The translations under genes and the position numbers were made by a program. DNA of 28,001 bases, taken from NCBI GenBank assembly GCA_026692885.1, contig JAPLNJ010000588.1, positions 1 through 28,001 on the forward strand. Direction: 5' to 3'. The DNA is from Planctomycetota bacterium. Lineage in GTDB: Bacteria > Planctomycetota > Planctomycetia > Pirellulales > Pirellulaceae. Positions 7,977 through 15,883 of the stretch are shown here, one piece after another. How positions within the stretch are numbered: the first letter of the stretch is position 1; every line of letters starts with the position of its first letter. The notes under the pieces are model-generated. The model made no database searches, had not been told where the DNA came from, and saw only the letters and a list, made by a program, of their open reading frames with translations.

Positions 7977-8864
7977 ATGGTTCAATCCAGCGTGATTACC
8001 AGCAGCGGTGTGAGCCAAGGCTCGGGCAGCGTGTTGACGCTCACCCCGCAGGATGCTGAGGAGATCCTTCGCCAGTGTCCGGCCGTGGTCGAAGTGGCAC
8101 CCATTGCCCGCGCCCGGGCACAAAAAGATATCCGCGACATGGCGGAAGCCACCGAGGTCATGGCTTCCACATCGCAGTTGATGGGCGACTTGTTGCTTGC
8201 CGTGGCGCTCATTTCGCTTCTGGCGGGAGGAGTAGGCATCATGAACGAAGTTCGCTTTTCAGAGGAGGGATGCACCGCGGCATCTACCTTGGCGGTTTCC
8301 CGGATGGACCGGTGCCGTGGACGGGTTGCGTGGGCTTGTGTTTCGGAAGCCAGTATATTTGCCACACAATGGGCGAAGGTGCTCGCCGAGGCCATCATCG
8401 CCGATCCCGTCGACCCGCTGGACGAGGCGGTGTTTGCAGACTGGTTGCGAGTCCGCCGAAAAGAATGGGCCACGCAGCTCGATAGCGTCGGCTTGGCGTG
8501 GTTCGAGCGGTACTCCCTGCCCCAGGCCAACGCCGAAGCTTCGCTGCTATGGGTCCAAGTACTGCCTTTGGAAGGCAGTTCCCGCGAGCCTGCCACCTAT
8601 CAGCTTCTGGCCTTTGCGGTGGGGGACAGTGTCCTGTTCCACTACCGCGAGGGTAAGTTGCTCCAGGCTTTTCCAGCCCAAAACATGGCGGAGTTGCGAC
8701 GCTTTTCGACCTTGCTCAGCAGTCGCGATCTCGGCCCGGACTCGGTTCTGCGGAAGTTCAGGTGCCATGACACGTGTGCTGCCGATGATCTTCTGGTTCT
8801 CTGCAACGGCACGACCGCCGCGTGGGCACTGCGACTTCATGATTTCGGCCTGGCACCGGCGTAG
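7977..8864 (+). pseudogene. MacB-type permease remnant fused in frame to a PP2C-like phosphatase tail
   Basis: This open frame joins pieces of two unrelated families. Residues 1-40 (about SGVSQGSGSVLTLTPQDAEE) match the start of the periplasmic domain of MacB-type ABC permeases. The next stretch jumps to the last-half MacB helix ending LLAGGVGIMN, so the large periplasmic core is gone. After about base 8245 the protein changes: FADWLRVRRKEW, VGDSVLFHYREGKLLQAFP and the final DDLLVLCNGTTAAWAL resemble the C-terminal part of a planctomycete PP2C-type phosphatase family. Its N-terminal metal-binding Asp residues are absent, and the later metal-site Asp appears lost. MacB-like codons continue upstream of the ATG without a start, as expected of a relic. 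The frame may still be translated because a promoter-like element precedes it. It ends 7 bases before the ECF sigma gene. Confidence 0.7.
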
Positions 8865-8871
8865 CAATCCT

Positions 8872-9498
8872 ATGCTTGATGACTCAGATGAATCCCAGAT
8901 CGAAGCGTTGCGGCGTTGCGGTGCACAGGCGCTGGCGGGGATCCTCTCGACCAACTCGGAACGCCTGCTACGGATCGTTGGTCTGCGTCTGGATCCGCGG
9001 CTTGCCGGTCGACTGGATGCTGCCGATGTCGTGCAGGAGGTGTTCTTGGAGGCGAGCAAACGCCTGCCACGGTTCGTGCATGAACCACGCGTCCCGGCTT
9101 TCATCTGGCTGCGGGGTGTTGTCCTGGACACGCTGATCGACCTGCACCGTCGGCATCTCGGTACCGGCATGCGGGATGCGGGTCGCGAGGTTTCGCTCCA
9201 GACTGTCGCTGCCCCCGAGGCCAGTTCGCTCTCCCTGGCTGCGTGCCTGATCGGTGACCTCACCTCGCCCAGTCAAGCGGCGGTGCGAGAGGAGACGGCC
9301 CGTAAGATTGATGAGGTGCTGGAAGGCCTGGAGCCGCTGGACCGAGAAGTCCTGATCCTGCGGCACTTTGAGCAGCTGACCAATGACGAGGTGGCCAGCG
9401 TGCTGGGCGTCAAGAAGGCCGCCGCCAGCCGCCGCTATACCCGGGCGGTTACACGCTTTCGCGAGGTCGTCGAAATGCTTTCCGGGTTTCCAGGCTAA
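8872..9498 (+). CDS. ECF-type RNA polymerase sigma factor
   Basis: A 208-residue sigma-70 family factor with only regions 2 and 4. Region 2 includes LDAADVVQEVFLEASKRL (about 48-65), the -10-recognition and core-binding helix. Region 4 (about 155-205) has LDREVLILRHFEQLTNDEVA and the helix-turn-helix VLGVKKAAASRRYTRAVTRF, which reads the -35 element. Length and wording fit the planctomycete-specific ECF subfamilies. Such genes typically stand next to a Ser/Thr kinase gene, as here. The open frame extends far upstream, but the ATG at 8872 follows the preceding stop codon by 7 bases and opens the conserved domain. No clear Shine-Dalgarno is seen, so it may be translationally coupled. The stop codon overlaps a palindromic repeat. 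A matching promoter-like motif upstream suggests autoregulation (inference). Confidence 0.92.
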   Translation: MLDDSDESQIEALRRCGAQALAGILSTNSERLLRIVGLRLDPRLAGRLDAADVVQEVFLEASKRLPRFVHEPRVPAFIWLRGVVLDTLIDLHRRHLGTGMRDAGREVSLQTVAAPEASSLSLAACLIGDLTSPSQAAVREETARKIDEVLEGLEPLDREVLILRHFEQLTNDEVASVLGVKKAAASRRYTRAVTRFREVVEMLSGFPG

Positions 9499-9570
9499 AA
9501 GGGGTCAGGACTCTTTTACCGGAACGGCCCTGCGGGTGCTTCGCACAAATGAGTCCTGACCCCTTTTACC
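9497..9570. repeat. REP-like element with perfect 17-bp inverted ends (family B)
   Basis: AAAAGGGGTCAGGACTC (9497-9513) and its exact reverse complement GAGTCCTGACCCCTTTT (9551-9567) flank a 37-base loop; TTTTACC follows both arms. Two bases of the sigma factor stop codon are inside the left arm. The AGGGGTCAGGACTC type of end resembles REP elements moved by REP-associated (Y1/RAYT) transposases, but no such gene is in the window. As RNA it would form a strong hairpin between the sigma and kinase genes. Confidence 0.9.
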
Positions 9571-9586
9571 ATTCGAGGCTAAGGCC

Positions 9587-11113
9587 ATGGCCGAATCCGA
9601 ACACGATCTGATCGATACGCTTGCAGACGAGTTTCTGGAGCGGCTCCAGCGCGGCGAGACGCCATCCATCTCGGAATACGAGCAGGCGCACCCCACCTGC
9701 GCCGAGGAGCTCCGCCGTGTGCTGGCTTCCGTCGAAATGGTCGAACACATGGCGAACCGGCGTTTGTCGAATCGCTTGACCGTCGGTCCCTCGCCGCGAC
9801 CACCGGACCAGCTGGGAGACTACCGGATCGTGCGTGAAATCGGCCGCGGCGGTATGGGCGTGGTCTACGAGGCCGAACAGCTGTCGCTGGGGCGCCGGGT
9901 GGCTGTGAAGGTGCTGCCCTGCCAACTCCTGCTCGGCGGGAAATCAGCACAGCGGTTTGCCCGCGAGGCGCAAACTGCCGCCAAACTGCACCACACCAAC
10001 ATCGTGCCCGTGTTCGGTGTCGGCCAGGATGCGGGCTATCATCACGCAAGACGAAGCCGTCCCGCTCCGTAGAGTCAACCCTCAGATCCCCCGTGATCTG
10101 GAGACCATCGTGGCCAAGGCTACGGCTCGCGAATCCGCCCAGCGTTACCAATCGGCGGCGGAGCTGATGCGCGACCTGAGCTGCTTTCTGGAGGACCGGC
10201 CGATTCACTCGCGGCGCGTCACTCCGGCCGAACAGACTTGGCACTGGTGTCGACGGAATCGGACCCTCGCCAGTTTGGCGTCCACCGCCTTGGCGCTGCT
10301 GGTGTTGGTGGCGGTGGTGGCGACGATCGGGTATGTGCGGACCAGCAACGCCAATGTCAAGGTCACCGAGGCGCTGACGAAAGCCGAAACCATATCGGGG
10401 CTTTCCCTGCAGGCGTTGGATGAGATCTTCGAACGCTTCGCGCCGGACCGTAGCAGCGGACTACCCGAGCTGGCGATGGCCGGCGCGGCGGGCGAAGACA
10501 TTCGGGTTCCCGTGCCACCGGTGTTGTGCCAGACTACCGCTACGAGTTGTGTGAGGCGCTCGCTACCACACGGTTCCAAGGACCGCGGTTCGTGGCCGAA
10601 GAGCATCCGACTGCCGAGCAGCAATTGCGCACGGCGCTGGCGATTTCACAGGAACTGGTTCGGGAGCATCCCCAAATTCCCGAATACGCCGCCGCGCAGA
10701 TTCACATCCGCCATAAGCTGGCGCACGTGCTTCGAGAAACCAACCGTTTCCAGGCCGCGGAAGCCTGCCTGCGCAGTGCGTTGGACCTGCAAACGGCGCT
10801 CGCACGGCAGTTCCCCGCGGTTGGGTCCCATCGCGTGTGGCAAGCCGTCTTACAGGAATCCCTGGCCAACTTGCTGTGCGAAAGCGGCAATCTGAACGAA
10901 GCCCGTGCGCTCCTGGAGGCTGCCGCAGCCACACTCCAGGAATGCCTGGCAACGGAGCACAAATCAGAGGACGTCCGCTTGCTCGTCCGCAACTACCAAG
11001 TCCTGGCCGACGTCTTGACCCGACTGGGTGAGCCAGCACAGGCCGAGGCCGCCCGACGCCAGGTACAAGATTCCTCGGTAGAGAAATGGCCGCCGGTCCG
11101 GCCGAAGCCCTAA
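9587..11113 (+). pseudogene. Membrane-anchored Ser/Thr protein kinase gene with catalytic core deleted
   Basis: Three consecutive pieces of one planctomycete-type kinase lie in different frames. Piece 1 (9587-10072) has an acidic N-terminal helix region, then the kinase N-lobe: Gly loop IGRGGMGVVYEAE (85-97), ATP-binding lysine in VAVKVL (K108), and the alphaC glutamate in FAREAQTAAKLHH (E127). It reaches GVGQDAGYH and runs to a stop. Piece 2 (frame open through about 10060-10520) resumes at the end of the C-lobe, RDLETIVAKATARESAQRYQ. It continues through FLEDRPIHSRR and a transmembrane helix (LALLVLVAVVATIGYV). Piece 3 (about 10526-11113) is the TPR-like sensor tail. The hinge, HRD, DFG and APE segments are all missing, so no kinase activity is possible. 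A second deletion or shift lies near 10520. The ATG at 9587 follows GAGG at about eight bases. Confidence 0.88.
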
Positions 11114-11122
11114 GGATCCTTC

Positions 11123-11216
11123 GAGAAATAGGTGAGCGGAATGGCGCTGGCCACCGGTTCCTGATCGTCCAGACCGGCTGAAATACCGGCGGCTAGCGCC
11201 TTGCCGCTCATTTCTC
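11123..11216. repeat. Palindromic repeat with GAGAAAT ends (family C)
   Basis: The left arm GAGAAATAGGTGAGCGGAAT... and the right arm ...GCCGCTCATTTCTC are reverse complements apart from a 4-base insertion and a few mismatches. An inner ACCGG/CCGGT stem sits at the tip. It fills the 137-base gap between the kinase relic and the convergent LTxxQ gene, where it could serve as a two-way terminator-like hairpin. GGCTAGCGCCTTGCCGCTCAT resembles a common planctomycete intergenic repeat (recollection). Confidence 0.75.
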
Positions 11217-11250
11217 ACCTGACAGTTACTTCGAACCGGCAAGCTCTTGT

Positions 11251-13023
11251 TCACCGCACGCCAAACAGGTAGTCCGTGTTCTCGATTTTCGGCAGATCGA
11301 TCGGGTCAGAGTACAGGAACGGGCCCTTGGGATCCGCGGGGTCCGAGGTGCGTAGCTTGGCCAACTTCGCTTTCTGGGGTGCGGTCAGGGTCTGGCCCAC
11401 CGCCGCGAAAGCCGTGGCGTAGAGGTACGACAACTCGCCGTCCAGCTCGCCGTAGCGTTTCGACAAAGACAACACCTGCTCCCGGTCGGACTTCTCACCT
11501 TTCTGGAAACGCCGCAGCTCGGTGGCGATCGCCCGGCGGGTCGTGACAATCTCCTCCAGGGCTGCACGCTGCAGTTCCACCAACTCGGTGATGCGCTGCC
11601 TTTGGGGCTCCGTCAGCGCGGCCAGAAAGGCTTCGCCGCTGTCGCCCGTCAGCGAGGTACTGATCGAGTAGTCCTGCTTGCCCATGGCCGGAGCGGTCTT
11701 CATGCCAAAGCCGCCGAAGTACATGGCGTGCCGCTCCGGGCAGAAGTACACGTCGGCTTCCAGCGAACCGGCGTACCAAGCAAACATTTCACTGGCGTAA
11801 GTCATCAGGGCGACGTCGATCGCGTGGGACACGCGTCGCTTGTCGAACTGCTCCGGGACCTCCGGCCAAGTCCGGGAATCGCCGAACTTCAACTTGGCTA
11901 AGGCGGCTTTCTGCGGGGGCGTCAGGCCATGGAGGATACTGCCCATGACCAGTGCTCGCTCAAACGCCAGGCGGCCGTCCAGTTCATACAGCTCGGCCGA
12001 ATTCTGGATGACCGCGCCCTTGTCCAGGCCCTTGCTACCGGCGGGAATCTGGCCCTGGAGATTGCGGCGGAAGGCTTGGATCAACGGCAAACGCATTTCG
12101 GCGAACCGCCGGGTGTCTTGCTCTTGCCGTTTGGCCAGGACGAAGAGCTGAGACTTCTGGCTATTGTTCAAGACGGCCAGCATGTTGTGGGCGATCCGCG
12201 TCAGGAAGGATGTATTATGGCCCCCCTCCTTGGCATCAATGTCCCGCATGTACTGGAAACCGAAGTAGTCGGAGACCTTCCCCGGTGGCAGAAATGTATC
12301 GGCACCGAAATCACCGGTCAGGAAGGCCAGCCCGTCGAAGGCGATCGTGTTTAGCTGCGCCTGGTCCGACACCGCTTGCTCAAGGGAGTAGCGATTGTCC
12401 TCGGGTTCCGCAGCTTTCCCAGGCTTGGGCTTGCCGCGCGTGCGCGGTTCACCTTCCTCTGGGCGGCGGGGCGGCTGTTTCCCATCCATCCTATCTAGGG
12501 ACTCATCGGGGCGGCTGTCGGCGTCGCGTTCGGCCAGCTCGGGTGGTGGCCGATCCACCGTTACGACTTTTCCGGTGGCTTCATTCTTGATCGATGCGGC
12601 GTGAACTTCTGATTCTCCCGAATGGGTCCAGCCGGTAATCGTCACGCGGTCCTTGACCGTGATGACTCCCGTCAGTTTGTCGCTGGGTGGAAATCGCACT
12701 TCCGTCCCATCGTCCAACTCGAGTCCCGCCACCTCGCCCTCGGCATTCTTATGAAACTCCGTTACGACACCCCGCTTCGTGGCTGCCTGATCCGCGGTCC
12801 GGCCCTCCTGACTGCCGGTTCGGCGGGGACGATCAGGGGGCGGGGCTCGGTCGCGATCCTCGGCTTCCGAGCGCTGCGGCTCGCGGTCTTCGCCGACGTC
12901 GGACGCCGCCGACGGATCCCGCGGTTTCTTGCCGCCCCGGTCCGGCCGCTGAGCTGGGACAACCTGAACTGCCAGGCCCAACAGGGTCACGCCGGCTAAG
13001 GTCACTAGGAGTGGGCGTCTCAT
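11251..13023 (-). CDS. Secreted protein with three LTxxQ motifs
   Basis: A 590-residue exported protein of unknown function. A signal peptide (1-24, ending VVPA-Q) is followed by a charged, Pro/Arg/Asp-rich linker. Next comes a small beta-rich segment (about 85-150, GVVTEFHKNAEGEVAGLELD) suggestive of an OB-like or DUF5666-like fold. A second charged linker leads to a large helical domain. That part contains LTPPQKAALAKL (from 367), LTEPQRQRI (from 470) and LTAPQKAKLAKL (from 546). Spaced LTxxQ motifs are the hallmark of the Spy/CpxP envelope-stress chaperones, but those proteins are much shorter and carry two, so homology is uncertain. The start at 13023 has AGGAG about seven bases upstream; longer in-frame starts lack a signal peptide. 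An ECF-promoter-like element lies about 45 bases upstream. Confidence 0.82.
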   Translation of the reverse strand: MRRPLLVTLAGVTLLGLAVQVVPAQRPDRGGKKPRDPSAASDVGEDREPQRSEAEDRDRAPPPDRPRRTGSQEGRTADQAATKRGVVTEFHKNAEGEVAGLELDDGTEVRFPPSDKLTGVITVKDRVTITGWTHSGESEVHAASIKNEATGKVVTVDRPPPELAERDADSRPDESLDRMDGKQPPRRPEEGEPRTRGKPKPGKAAEPEDNRYSLEQAVSDQAQLNTIAFDGLAFLTGDFGADTFLPPGKVSDYFGFQYMRDIDAKEGGHNTSFLTRIAHNMLAVLNNSQKSQLFVLAKRQEQDTRRFAEMRLPLIQAFRRNLQGQIPAGSKGLDKGAVIQNSAELYELDGRLAFERALVMGSILHGLTPPQKAALAKLKFGDSRTWPEVPEQFDKRRVSHAIDVALMTYASEMFAWYAGSLEADVYFCPERHAMYFGGFGMKTAPAMGKQDYSISTSLTGDSGEAFLAALTEPQRQRITELVELQRAALEEIVTTRRAIATELRRFQKGEKSDREQVLSLSKRYGELDGELSYLYATAFAAVGQTLTAPQKAKLAKLRTSDPADPKGPFLYSDPIDLPKIENTDYLFGVR

Positions 13024-13066
13024 CGAATCTCTCCTGGAAAATGCGGTGAAGGGTACAAGCATAGAA

Positions 13067-13093
13067 CCGTGCAGCGGGGGCAATTGTTTACCA
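13067..13093 (-). promoter_or_regulatory. ECF-type promoter-like element, copy 3, of the LTxxQ gene
   Basis: On the minus strand: TGGTAAAC, 16 bases (AATTGCCCCCGCTGCA), CGGTTCTATGCTT. The CGG is 44 bases before the start codon at 13023, which would give a leader of roughly 35 bases containing a good Shine-Dalgarno. It is the best placed of the five copies. Confidence 0.6.
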
Positions 13094-13378
13094 AGCCTGG
13101 CGAGATTTTGGTCCAGCGGCCGGGAACGTCGCGAAGTCGAGGTGGTGCGGATCGCCGTCGAGAACCACCAACACAATGGGTTGGCAACGTCTTGACTGTT
13201 CGCAGCCCGTCCACTCGGTCCACCTCTCCAATGCCGCCCAGCGTTCGGGTGTCACGCAGCCGGCTGACACCCGTAGAATTACATCTCCGCCAGCGAAGGT
13301 CGCCGGACGAACTCATCGGCCATCCAGACTACAATCCCGCGGGCGGAAGGTCCTGGATCACACACCGGAGGCTTCCTT
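13094..13378. other. Intergenic region, possible gene debris
   Basis: No intact gene. On the minus strand one frame (13088-13270) reads rather protein-like (VTPERWAALERWTEWTG, then IVLVVLDGDPHHLDFATFP) and ends where the promoter-like element begins. An in-frame stop lies just upstream of it and no start signal was found. I read it as a possible relic of an unrecognised gene. Confidence 0.35.
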
Positions 13379-13741
13379 CTAAAGATAGAAGCTCTGATTC
13401 TCGCAATACAAAGCCGTAGCGGTGAGCAGAAGCCAAAACAGCGCCATGTTAACTACCACGCCGACGTACAGGACGAGGGCGCGCACGGAGCAAGTCTTCC
13501 TGCGAATAATCCAAGCTCCCCAAACCACCGCAAGCACAAGAAAGACGTCACTGTATGCGTAGATTCCGCGGTAGAAATGGGTGATAGGCGGCGCGTGAGC
13601 TGCGCGGCCAGCCACGCTAGCACAAAACTCGAGTCTCGCGACATTATAGGCCGCGAATGAAATGAGTGAGGCGCACACAAATGTTGAACAAACTATGACA
13701 CTAGCTGTTCCGCGATCGATACGCGGCGGTGGGTCTGACAT
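13379..13741 (-). CDS. Small three-helix membrane protein, unknown function
   Basis: A 120-residue protein beginning MSDPPPRIDRG. Three hydrophobic segments are visible at about 13-34 (SVIVCSTFVCASLISFAAYN), 62-80 (YSDVFLVLAVVWGAWII) and 88-112 (ALVLYVGVVVNMALFWLLL). It is Cys-rich for its size, and its base composition looks more AT-rich than its neighbours, which may mean it arrived separately. The open frame extends to 13858, but the upstream residues are low quality and the ATG at 13741 directly precedes the conserved-looking part; GGTGA upstream is only a weak ribosome site. No family recognised. The hydrophobic pattern makes it a likely real gene. Confidence 0.55.
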   Translation of the reverse strand: MSDPPPRIDRGTASVIVCSTFVCASLISFAAYNVARLEFCASVAGRAAHAPPITHFYRGIYAYSDVFLVLAVVWGAWIIRRKTCSVRALVLYVGVVVNMALFWLLLTATALYCENQSFYL

Positions 13742-14169
13742 TTGTGTCACCGATTGCAGGACCCGAACTACGTGAGTCTCCGGATTTGTTCGGCCACTCG
13801 CGGCATTGTACCACGCGGCAAGGGCCGCAACACCACGGGAAGCGGGCCGTAACCGCAAACCCGCTGGCCTGGAAGATGGCGTAGGTTACGTATCGTCGGC
13901 TGGCCGACGCTGCAAAGTACCACTTTCTAATGCGGTGGACGAACTTGCGGGAGTTCAGGTCTTGGCAGCCACGCCCTTGACGTAGATGGTGGCCGTACCG
14001 GCCCGCTCTGGCCATGATCTCCTAACGAATCCTGCGGGTGATCCCGCTCAGGAACTCGACCGACCTCGGCACTGGCGGAGCCAGTGGCACCCAAGCCAAC
14101 CCCGAAATTGAGTCTTGACGCGGCACCGGAGGAATCGACGCGGGAAAGCGGATGTCTGCCGTCTGGCCA
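13742..14169. other. Intergenic region with one perfect small palindrome
   Basis: No gene I can support. CGTCGGCTGGCCGACG (about 13894-13909) is a 7-bp perfect stem around TG. The ORFs that cross it on both strands have no signal peptide, ribosome site or recognisable motif. The sulfotransferase operon ends at 14170 with no obvious intrinsic terminator. Confidence 0.5.
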
Positions 14170-14811
14170 TTAGCCACCTTTCGAGATGCGGTCTTCTGAT
14201 CCCGAAAGATCCTCGACGGTCGGCCGGAGTCGGTCCGCTGCTTCGTTCCGGTTTCGGTACAGGCCGGTATCGACCGCGCTGCACATCTGCTCGACATCCA
14301 GCGGGCGGCCTAGGAATTCACGGATCCGCGCGGCGTCCTGGGCGGGTTGTCCGATCAGCTCATGGTAGCTGACCGGCAGTACTCGCATCTGAACTTGCCG
14401 CTGCAGCCAGGCGTGGAGCCGGCTGAGATGGAGCTTGTAAGCACGCTTCAGGCTGTCGCGCGGGGGGGCTGGCCGCCCGCTGCGCGCCAGCATTTTCTCC
14501 TGCGACAAGAGCACCTCATCCAGGTCGCGCTCCATGAAGATGATGGCGTAGCGCTCGTTCCTCGGCAGGTCGTAGAGCAACTGCGATACCATCTTGAAGA
14601 CCTTGCCCCGCGTGTCTGCCAGCCAAGACACGTCGGTCTTGATCTGCTTCGCTCGTTCCCATTCGAGATACCCGCGCGGGTTGTCGACGTCGTCGGCGCG
14701 GATCCCATCCGTCACCACCGTCATCCCGCCGCAGTGCAGCATCTGCATCATCAGCGACGTGCCCGAACGAGGTAAGCCGGAGACAATCGTGATCTCGGAT
14801 TCGAGCGACAT
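14170..14811 (-). CDS. PAPS-dependent sulfotransferase
   Basis: A 213-residue cytoplasmic enzyme of the sulfotransferase family, which moves a sulfuryl group from PAPS to a hydroxyl or amine. The 5'-phosphosulfate loop is near the N terminus (VSGLPRSGTSLMMQML, residues 10-25). The 3'-phosphate site is represented by FMERDLDEVLLSQ (about 90-102), whose Arg and Ser contact PAPS. The C-terminal part has the usual LPVSYHELIGQPAQDAARI and FLGRPLD. It is short, near the lower limit for the family. The ATG at 14811 has AGGAA seven bases upstream; a TTG two codons earlier is a weaker choice. It is the last gene of the operon, 18 bases after the membrane protein gene. Acceptor unknown; an envelope glycan, lipid or protein is plausible given the neighbours. 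Confidence 0.92.
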   Translation of the reverse strand: MSLESEITIVSGLPRSGTSLMMQMLHCGGMTVVTDGIRADDVDNPRGYLEWERAKQIKTDVSWLADTRGKVFKMVSQLLYDLPRNERYAIIFMERDLDEVLLSQEKMLARSGRPAPPRDSLKRAYKLHLSRLHAWLQRQVQMRVLPVSYHELIGQPAQDAARIREFLGRPLDVEQMCSAVDTGLYRNRNEAADRLRPTVEDLSGSEDRISKGG

Positions 14812-14829
14812 TTCCAAGTTCCTGATCGA

Positions 14830-15675
14830 TCACAGGTGGACTTTCATCAAAGGACGCATCAGCCACGCGAACGCCATAGATGCGACCAACCAATACCCGA
14901 GCCAAGAACTGCTGCCGGCCGTCCAGGACCGTCGTTCGGGATAAGCCAGCTCGATGCCCTGAATTACGGAATCGGCGCCAAACGGCGTTTCACAAGGATA
15001 GCGGACCACGTCCAGCCAACGCCAAGCAGGCCGCAGCGGACTGACCCGCATGAACCCGTCGCCAATCGCCAGCTCTTTAGTAAATGTCTGCCCCCCCATT
15101 TCGAAAATGAGCTGATGGTAGCCCGCCTGATCGGCGAGCAGGCTCCAACAGATCATCCGTGGCTGAGTTACCCGGACCGGTCCCACAGACACTGCGAACG
15201 CCGCACACGGTGCCAACTGTACCTCGGGGAGATCCTCACCCGGACCACCCGCCAAGGAGAGCGTGACGACCGCTTCTTCACCCACACGCAAGGGGCGGGC
15301 CTGATACCAGGCCGCCAGCTGTCCCAACAGCAGACACGTGGGGAGCATCATCACCAGCATCGGCACAAGGGCCAGCGTGAACAGGCGACCGGCTCCCCGC
15401 AATACCCGGCCCTGCAATTGCAAGCCGACCAGCACGTTGTCGCGAAACAACGAAAGCGCCAGCAGATTAGCCTTAATCTCATTGCGCACCCGCTTCACGG
15501 CGCGCTGGTTGGACGTGAGTTTGAAGGTCCCCAACATCAGCACCCCGGTGACGGCGGCCACCAGCGTCGTGGACAGCCAACCGGGCAGCACGGCCAACGG
15601 AGCCAGCAGGATCGACGCGCAGGCGTTCGCCCCTTGATTGAGCCAGACCAGGAATTGTGTGAACACGAGCATCAT
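14830..15675 (-). CDS. Integral membrane protein of the sulfo/phosphatase operon
   Basis: A 281-residue protein. Two N-terminal helices (about 5-50) are followed by a conserved-looking basic segment, TSNQRAVKRVRNEIKANLLA (53-72), and two further helices (about 98-126, rich in Leu and Met). An extracytoplasmic beta-rich domain covers about 127-250, and a C-terminal helix ends LMRPLMKVHL. The layout of N-terminal helices plus an Asn/Gln/Lys-rich coil recalls the DUF106/EMC3-TMCO1 group of the Oxa1 superfamily, but I would not assign it. Its start ATG overlaps the stop of the ribbon-helix-helix gene by four bases (ATGA), and the sulfotransferase gene follows after 18 bases. This tight coupling suggests the three products are needed together. 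It may anchor or scaffold the periplasmic enzymes (inference). Confidence 0.8.
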   Translation of the reverse strand: MMLVFTQFLVWLNQGANACASILLAPLAVLPGWLSTTLVAAVTGVLMLGTFKLTSNQRAVKRVRNEIKANLLALSLFRDNVLVGLQLQGRVLRGAGRLFTLALVPMLVMMLPTCLLLGQLAAWYQARPLRVGEEAVVTLSLAGGPGEDLPEVQLAPCAAFAVSVGPVRVTQPRMICWSLLADQAGYHQLIFEMGGQTFTKELAIGDGFMRVSPLRPAWRWLDVVRYPCETPFGADSVIQGIELAYPERRSWTAGSSSWLGYWLVASMAFAWLMRPLMKVHL

Positions 15676-15857
15676 TCGAGATACCCTAGTCCGCGGAGTT
15701 GATCGGCGACTTGGGCTTCGGCCTGATCGGCCTCGCAGCGCAGCAGTGCTTGCTCAATCGCCCGGGTAATGAACTCCTCGACGCTGCTATAGCCGGCGGC
15801 CACAGCGGCCTGCTGAACGCGTTCCAGCAGGCTTTGCTCCAGATTGATTTTTGCCAT
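15672..15857 (-). CDS. Ribbon-helix-helix (CopG/Arc-like) small protein
   Basis: A 61-residue protein. KINLEQSLLERVQQAAVAAG, then YSSVEEFITRAIEQAL, follows the beta-alpha-alpha pattern of ribbon-helix-helix DNA-binding dimers: a short strand, a helix, a glycine turn, and a second helix beginning SVEEF. An acidic tail, EADQAEAQVADQLRGLGYLE, follows. Proteins of this fold are often operon autorepressors or antitoxins, but no toxin gene is adjacent, so a regulator of its own operon is the better guess. Its stop overlaps the next start (ATGA), and the phosphatase gene ends 26 bases upstream. The acidic tail could bind a partner rather than DNA. Confidence 0.8.
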   Translation of the reverse strand: MAKINLEQSLLERVQQAAVAAGYSSVEEFITRAIEQALLRCEADQAEAQVADQLRGLGYLE

Positions 15858-15883
15858 CGCCTCTGTGCCTCCACGCGAGTGAT

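Noticed and set aside
13024..13176. Longer start for the LTxxQ gene
   Set aside because: It would run through the promoter-like element and put residues before a clear signal peptide; AGGAG supports the start at 13023.
13088..13270. 60-codon minus-strand ORF with protein-like wording
   Set aside because: There is no start signal, an in-frame stop lies just upstream, and no family was recognised. Kept only as possible debris.
14836..15702. Plus-strand ORF of 288 codons opposite the membrane protein gene
   Set aside because: The minus strand has membrane helices and ATGA coupling. The plus translation is His/Arg/Gln-rich and looks like antisense noise.
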